Source of the DNA: Streptomyces sp. Q6 | GTDB lineage: Bacteria; Actinomycetota; Actinomycetes; Streptomycetales; Streptomycetaceae | Reading direction: 5' to 3' | Assembly: GCF_036967205.1 (NCBI RefSeq) | Contig: NZ_CP146022.1 | Span: forward strand, 5,270,001 to 5,334,000 | Length of the DNA: 64,000 bases | Shown: piece after piece, positions 61,409 through 64,000 of the stretch | Numbering within the stretch: the stretch's first letter is position 1 | Layout: each line of letters starts with the position of its first letter | The notes under the pieces: generated by a model | What the model was told of the DNA's origin: nothing | The model's input: only the letters and a program-made list of their open reading frames with translations | Databases searched by the model: none | Position numbers and translations under genes: made by a program

Positions 61409-61418
61409 TGCGGACGGA

Positions 61419-61625
61419 CTACGCCGGCCAGCAGGACCGGGTCCAGCTGGTGGGGCCCGGGGCCGGGAGGCGGTTGCGGGCGATCCTCGACGGGTCGGCC
61501 CACGCGTCCCGCTCCGCCACCGCGGCCGGGGCACCGGACACCGCGGCGGCGCGGGCCTGGACCACCGCCAGTGCGGCGGCCAGCTCCTCGGGGGTCGGGT
61601 TGCCCCGTACGACCTTGATCATCAT
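61419..61625 (-). CDS. accE: Acyl-CoA carboxylase epsilon subunit
   Basis: A 68-residue epsilon subunit, which in S. coelicolor carboxylases binds the beta hexamer and raises activity. The conserved motif VVRGNPTPEELAAALAVV is near the start; the rest is variable. The start is ATG 61625 or the next codon, ATG 61622. It follows pccB by 11 bases, so they are one operon. Confidence 0.9.
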   Translation of the reverse strand: MMIKVVRGNPTPEELAAALAVVQARAAAVSGAPAAVAERDAWADPSRIARNRLPAPGPTSWTRSCWPA

Positions 61626-61636
61626 CGGCGGGTCTC

Positions 61637-63256
61637 CTAGAGGGGGATGTTGCCGTGCTTCTTCGGCGGCAGGGACTCCCGCTTGGTGCGCAGCTGGCGC
61701 AGGCCCCGTACGACGTGGGCGCGGGTGTCGGACGGCATCACGACCGCGTCGATGTAGCCGCGCTCGGCCGCCGTGTACGGGTTCAGGAGGGTGTCCTCGT
61801 ACTCCTGGATCAGCCGGGCACGGGTGGCCTCGACGTCTCCCGCGGCCTCGGCCGCCGCGATCGTCTTGCGGTGCAGGATGTTGACCGCGCCCTGCGCGCC
61901 CATCACCGCGATCTGCGCGGTCGGCCAGGCCAGGTTGAGGTCGGCGCCCAGGTGCTTGGAGCCCATCACGTCGTACGCGCCGCCGAACGCCTTGCGCGTG
62001 ATGATCGTGATCAGCGGGACCGTCGCCTCCGCGTACGCGTAGATCAGCTTGGCGCCGCGCCGGATGATGCCGGTGTGCTCCTGCTCCACGCCCGGCAGGA
62101 AGCCCGGCACGTCGACGAAGGTCAGCACCGGCACGTTGAACGCGTCGCAGGTCCGCACGAACCGGGCGGCCTTCTCCGAGGCGTCGATGTCCAGACAGCC
62201 GGCGAACTGCATCGGCTGGTTGGCGACGATGCCCACCGCACGCCCCTCGACCCGGCCGAACCCGGTGAGGATGTTCGGCGCGAACAGCGACTGCGTCTCG
62301 AAGAACTCCGCGTCGTCCAGGACGTGTTCGATCACCGTGTGCATGTCGTACGGCTGGTTCGCACTGTCCGGGATCAGCGTGTCGAGCTCGCGGTCCTCGT
62401 CCGTGAGCGCCAGGTCCGCCTCCTCGGGGAAGGCCGGCGCCTCGCTCAGGTTGTTCGACGGCAGGTACGACAGCAGCGACTTGACGTACTCGATGGCGTC
62501 CTTCTCGTCACCCGCCATGTGGTGCGCCACGCCCGAGGCCGAGTTGTGGGTGCGCGCCCCGCCCAGCTCCTCGAAGCCGACGTCCTCACCGGTGACCGTC
62601 TTGATGACGTCCGGACCGGTGATGAACATGTGCGAGGTCTGGTCGACCATCACCGTGAAGTCGGTGATCGCCGGCGAGTACACCGCGCCGCCCGCGCACG
62701 GCCCGACGACCAGGCTGATCTGCGGGATGACGCCCGACGCGTGGGTGTTGCGGCGGAAGATCTCGCCGTACATCCCCAGGGCCATCACACCCTCCTGGAT
62801 GCGGGCGCCGCCGGAGTCGTTGATGCCGATGACCGGGCAGCCGGTCTTCAGCGCGAAGTCCATCACCTTCATGATCTTCTGCCCGAACACCTCGCCGAGC
62901 GCCCCGCCGAAGACGGTGAAGTCCTGCGAGAACACGGCGACCGGCCGGTCGTCGACCGTGCCGTAGCCGGTCACCACCCCGTCGCCGTACGGCTTGTTGG
63001 CATCGAGGCCGAAGTCGGTGGAGCGGTGGCGGGCGAACTCGTCGAGCTCCACGAAGGAGCCCTCGTCGAGCAGCAGCTCGATCCGCTCACGCGCCGTCAA
63101 CTTGCCCTTGGCGTGCTGCTTCTCGACCGCACGGGCCGACCCCGCATGGGTCGCCTCGTCGATCCGGCGCCGCAGATCCTCGATCTTGCCCGCGGTGGTG
63201 TGGATATCGGCACGCGCAGACTGCTGAGTCTTCTGGGGATCTTCCAACTCGGACAT
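61637..63256 (-). CDS. pccB: Propionyl-CoA carboxylase beta subunit
   Basis: A 539-residue carboxyltransferase. Oxyanion-hole glycines are in [12 protein letters not shown] and [11 protein letters not shown]. In [15 protein letters not shown] the Asp corresponds to the residue that sets specificity in S. coelicolor PccB (Ile in AccB), so propionyl-CoA is the preferred substrate. ATG 63256 is preceded by CAGGGAG. It works with accA2 and accE and diverges from birA, which biotinylates the alpha subunit. Confidence 0.94.
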   Translation of the reverse strand: MSELEDPQKTQQSARADIHTTAGKIEDLRRRIDEATHAGSARAVEKQHAKGKLTARERIELLLDEGSFVELDEFARHRSTDFGLDANKPYGDGVVTGYGTVDDRPVAVFSQDFTVFGGALGEVFGQKIMKVMDFALKTGCPVIGINDSGGARIQEGVMALGMYGEIFRRNTHASGVIPQISLVVGPCAGGAVYSPAITDFTVMVDQTSHMFITGPDVIKTVTGEDVGFEELGGARTHNSASGVAHHMAGDEKDAIEYVKSLLSYLPSNNLSEAPAFPEEADLALTDEDRELDTLIPDSANQPYDMHTVIEHVLDDAEFFETQSLFAPNILTGFGRVEGRAVGIVANQPMQFAGCLDIDASEKAARFVRTCDAFNVPVLTFVDVPGFLPGVEQEHTGIIRRGAKLIYAYAEATVPLITIITRKAFGGAYDVMGSKHLGADLNLAWPTAQIAVMGAQGAVNILHRKTIAAAEAAGDVEATRARLIQEYEDTLLNPYTAAERGYIDAVVMPSDTRAHVVRGLRQLRTKRESLPPKKHGNIPL

Positions 63257-63373
63257 CGGGATGCGGCTCCCTGCCTGATTCGACGAACGCTGGGGGTGGG
63301 GCTACTGACTCGTAGGGTAGTGGCGCGAATACGGCTGCGCAGTGCGGCGTTTACCACACCTAGGGTGGGTTGC

Positions 63374-64000
63374 ATGACGCCGCGAGATGGTTCAGACGTG
63401 CATGACAACCCGTGGTCCGACCTGGACCGACCACCCCTGAACGGGACAGGCCTGCGCAGGTCTCTCGTACGGGACGGAGGGCTCTGGTCGTCCGTGGAGG
63501 TGGTGCCCGCCACGGGCTCCACCAACACGGACCTGGTGGCGCGGGCCGCGGCCGGCACCGCCGACGAGGGCGCCGTGCTCATCGCCGAGGAGCAGAGCGC
63601 GGGGCGCGGCCGCCTCGACCGCCGCTGGTCGGCGCCGCCGCGCTCGGGCCTCTTCTTCTCCGTGCTGCTCAAGCCGGGCGAGCACGAGGTGCCGGTGGCG
63701 CGCTGGGGCTGGCTGCCGCTGCTCACCGGGGTCGCGGTCGCCACGGCCCTGTCCTCGACGGCCGGCGTCGACACCGCGCTGAAGTGGCCGAACGACCTGC
63801 TGGTGACCGTCGGCGACGAGGAGCGCAAGGCGGGCGGCATCCTCGCGGAGGCCTCCGGCGGGGGCGGCGTCGTCGTGGGCGTCGGGCTCAACGTCTCGCT
63901 GCGCGCCGACGAGTTGCCGGTCCCCGGAGCGGGGTCGCTGGCGCTGGCCGGGGCGAAGGTCGTCGACCGGGAGCCGGTGCTGCGGGCCGTGCTCAGGTCG
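63374..64000 (+). CDS. birA: Biotin-[acetyl-CoA carboxylase] ligase, 3' end cut by window edge
   Basis: The first 209 residues of a biotin protein ligase are seen, open to the last base. There is no N-terminal HTH, so it is the enzyme-only class. TGSTNTDL, EEQSAGRGRLDRRW (biotinyl-AMP site), KWPNDLLV (with the catalytic Lys) and KAGGILAE are present. ATG 63374 lies seven bases after TAGGGT (63361-63366), with no Shine-Dalgarno: probably leaderless. It is divergent from pccB and supplies the biotin on the accA2 EAMKM Lys. Confidence 0.93.
   Translation, partial: MTPRDGSDVHDNPWSDLDRPPLNGTGLRRSLVRDGGLWSSVEVVPATGSTNTDLVARAAAGTADEGAVLIAEEQSAGRGRLDRRWSAPPRSGLFFSVLLKPGEHEVPVARWGWLPLLTGVAVATALSSTAGVDTALKWPNDLLVTVGDEERKAGGILAEASGGGGVVVGVGLNVSLRADELPVPGAGSLALAGAKVVDREPVLRAVLRS

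Overview
This is a 64 kb piece of actinobacterial chromosome, almost certainly Streptomyces. The evidence is very high G+C, strong third-position GC in every real gene, many GTG starts and GTGA/ATGA stop-start overlaps. It also carries recognisable Streptomyces genes (afsQ1-afsQ2-sigQ, a PccB/AccE/biotin-carboxylase set, LpdA-type quinone reductase). The gene order agrees with what I remember of the S. coelicolor SCO488x-SCO492x core region, so this is core chromosome, not an island. I saw no rRNA, tRNA, IS element, CRISPR array or phage gene. A polysialyltransferase-like gene is cut by the left edge and birA by the right edge.

Layout. 1-6871: a nonulosonic (sialic-acid-like) acid glycopolymer cluster with a GT2 and a polysialyltransferase homologue facing left, then a DUF6716 protein, a CMP-sialate synthetase fused to a KdsC-like HAD phosphatase, a short NeuB, and a sialyltransferase-like glycosyltransferase. 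6872-8303: a chloramphenicol-efflux-type MFS gene behind a leader-peptide attenuator, broken by two frameshifts. 8389-28191: an M20 amidohydrolase, two tandem BMP nucleoside-binding lipoproteins, their ABC ATPase and two permeases, cytidine deaminase, thymidine phosphorylase and adenosine deaminase, interspersed with transporters, a SigG-type sigma factor and a LysR regulator. 28210-33225: PspC, VanZ, and the lipoprotein-afsQ2-afsQ1/sigQ two-component locus. 33340-37388: uridine-kinase-like protein, a small secreted protein, and an MFS/FMN-reductase operon divergent from a TetR regulator. 37470-40777: deoC with two aldehyde dehydrogenases. 41272-47338: an M20 peptidase/DUF917/OPT-transporter/AroM cluster with its own IclR regulator. 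48130-55353: membrane glycosyltransferase, phosphosugar mutase-deoD, LpdA, and a DeoR regulator. 55365-64000: TetR and LuxR regulators, then the acyl-CoA carboxylase genes with maf and birA.

The strongest unifying signal is a 12-bp palindrome, CTACGCGCGTAG, found seven times in 43 kb, each time in the promoter region of a nucleoside uptake or salvage gene: both bmp genes, the ABC ATPase, deoA, add, deoC and deoD. Together they form a pathway from nucleoside import through deamination and phosphorolysis to deoxyribose-5-phosphate, acetaldehyde and glyceraldehyde-3-phosphate. I infer a single regulon under one repressor; the nearby DeoR-family gene at 54385 is a candidate only. A second regulatory signal, GTTCCA-N5-TGGAAC, marks the IclR/DUF917/AroM cluster, and a third, four copies of GTGTAC-N3-GTACAC, marks the TetR/MFS divergent promoter.

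Two technical features matter to the reader. Four single-base indels, most in or next to G/C runs, break otherwise normal genes (MFS twice, OPT permease, phosphosugar mutase), and one ABC ATPase has ATC where a start codon should be; assembly error is at least as likely as real mutation. About a dozen genes have a TANNNT-like -10 box 6-7 bases before the start codon and no Shine-Dalgarno sequence. They are probably leaderless, and I used this to choose starts.
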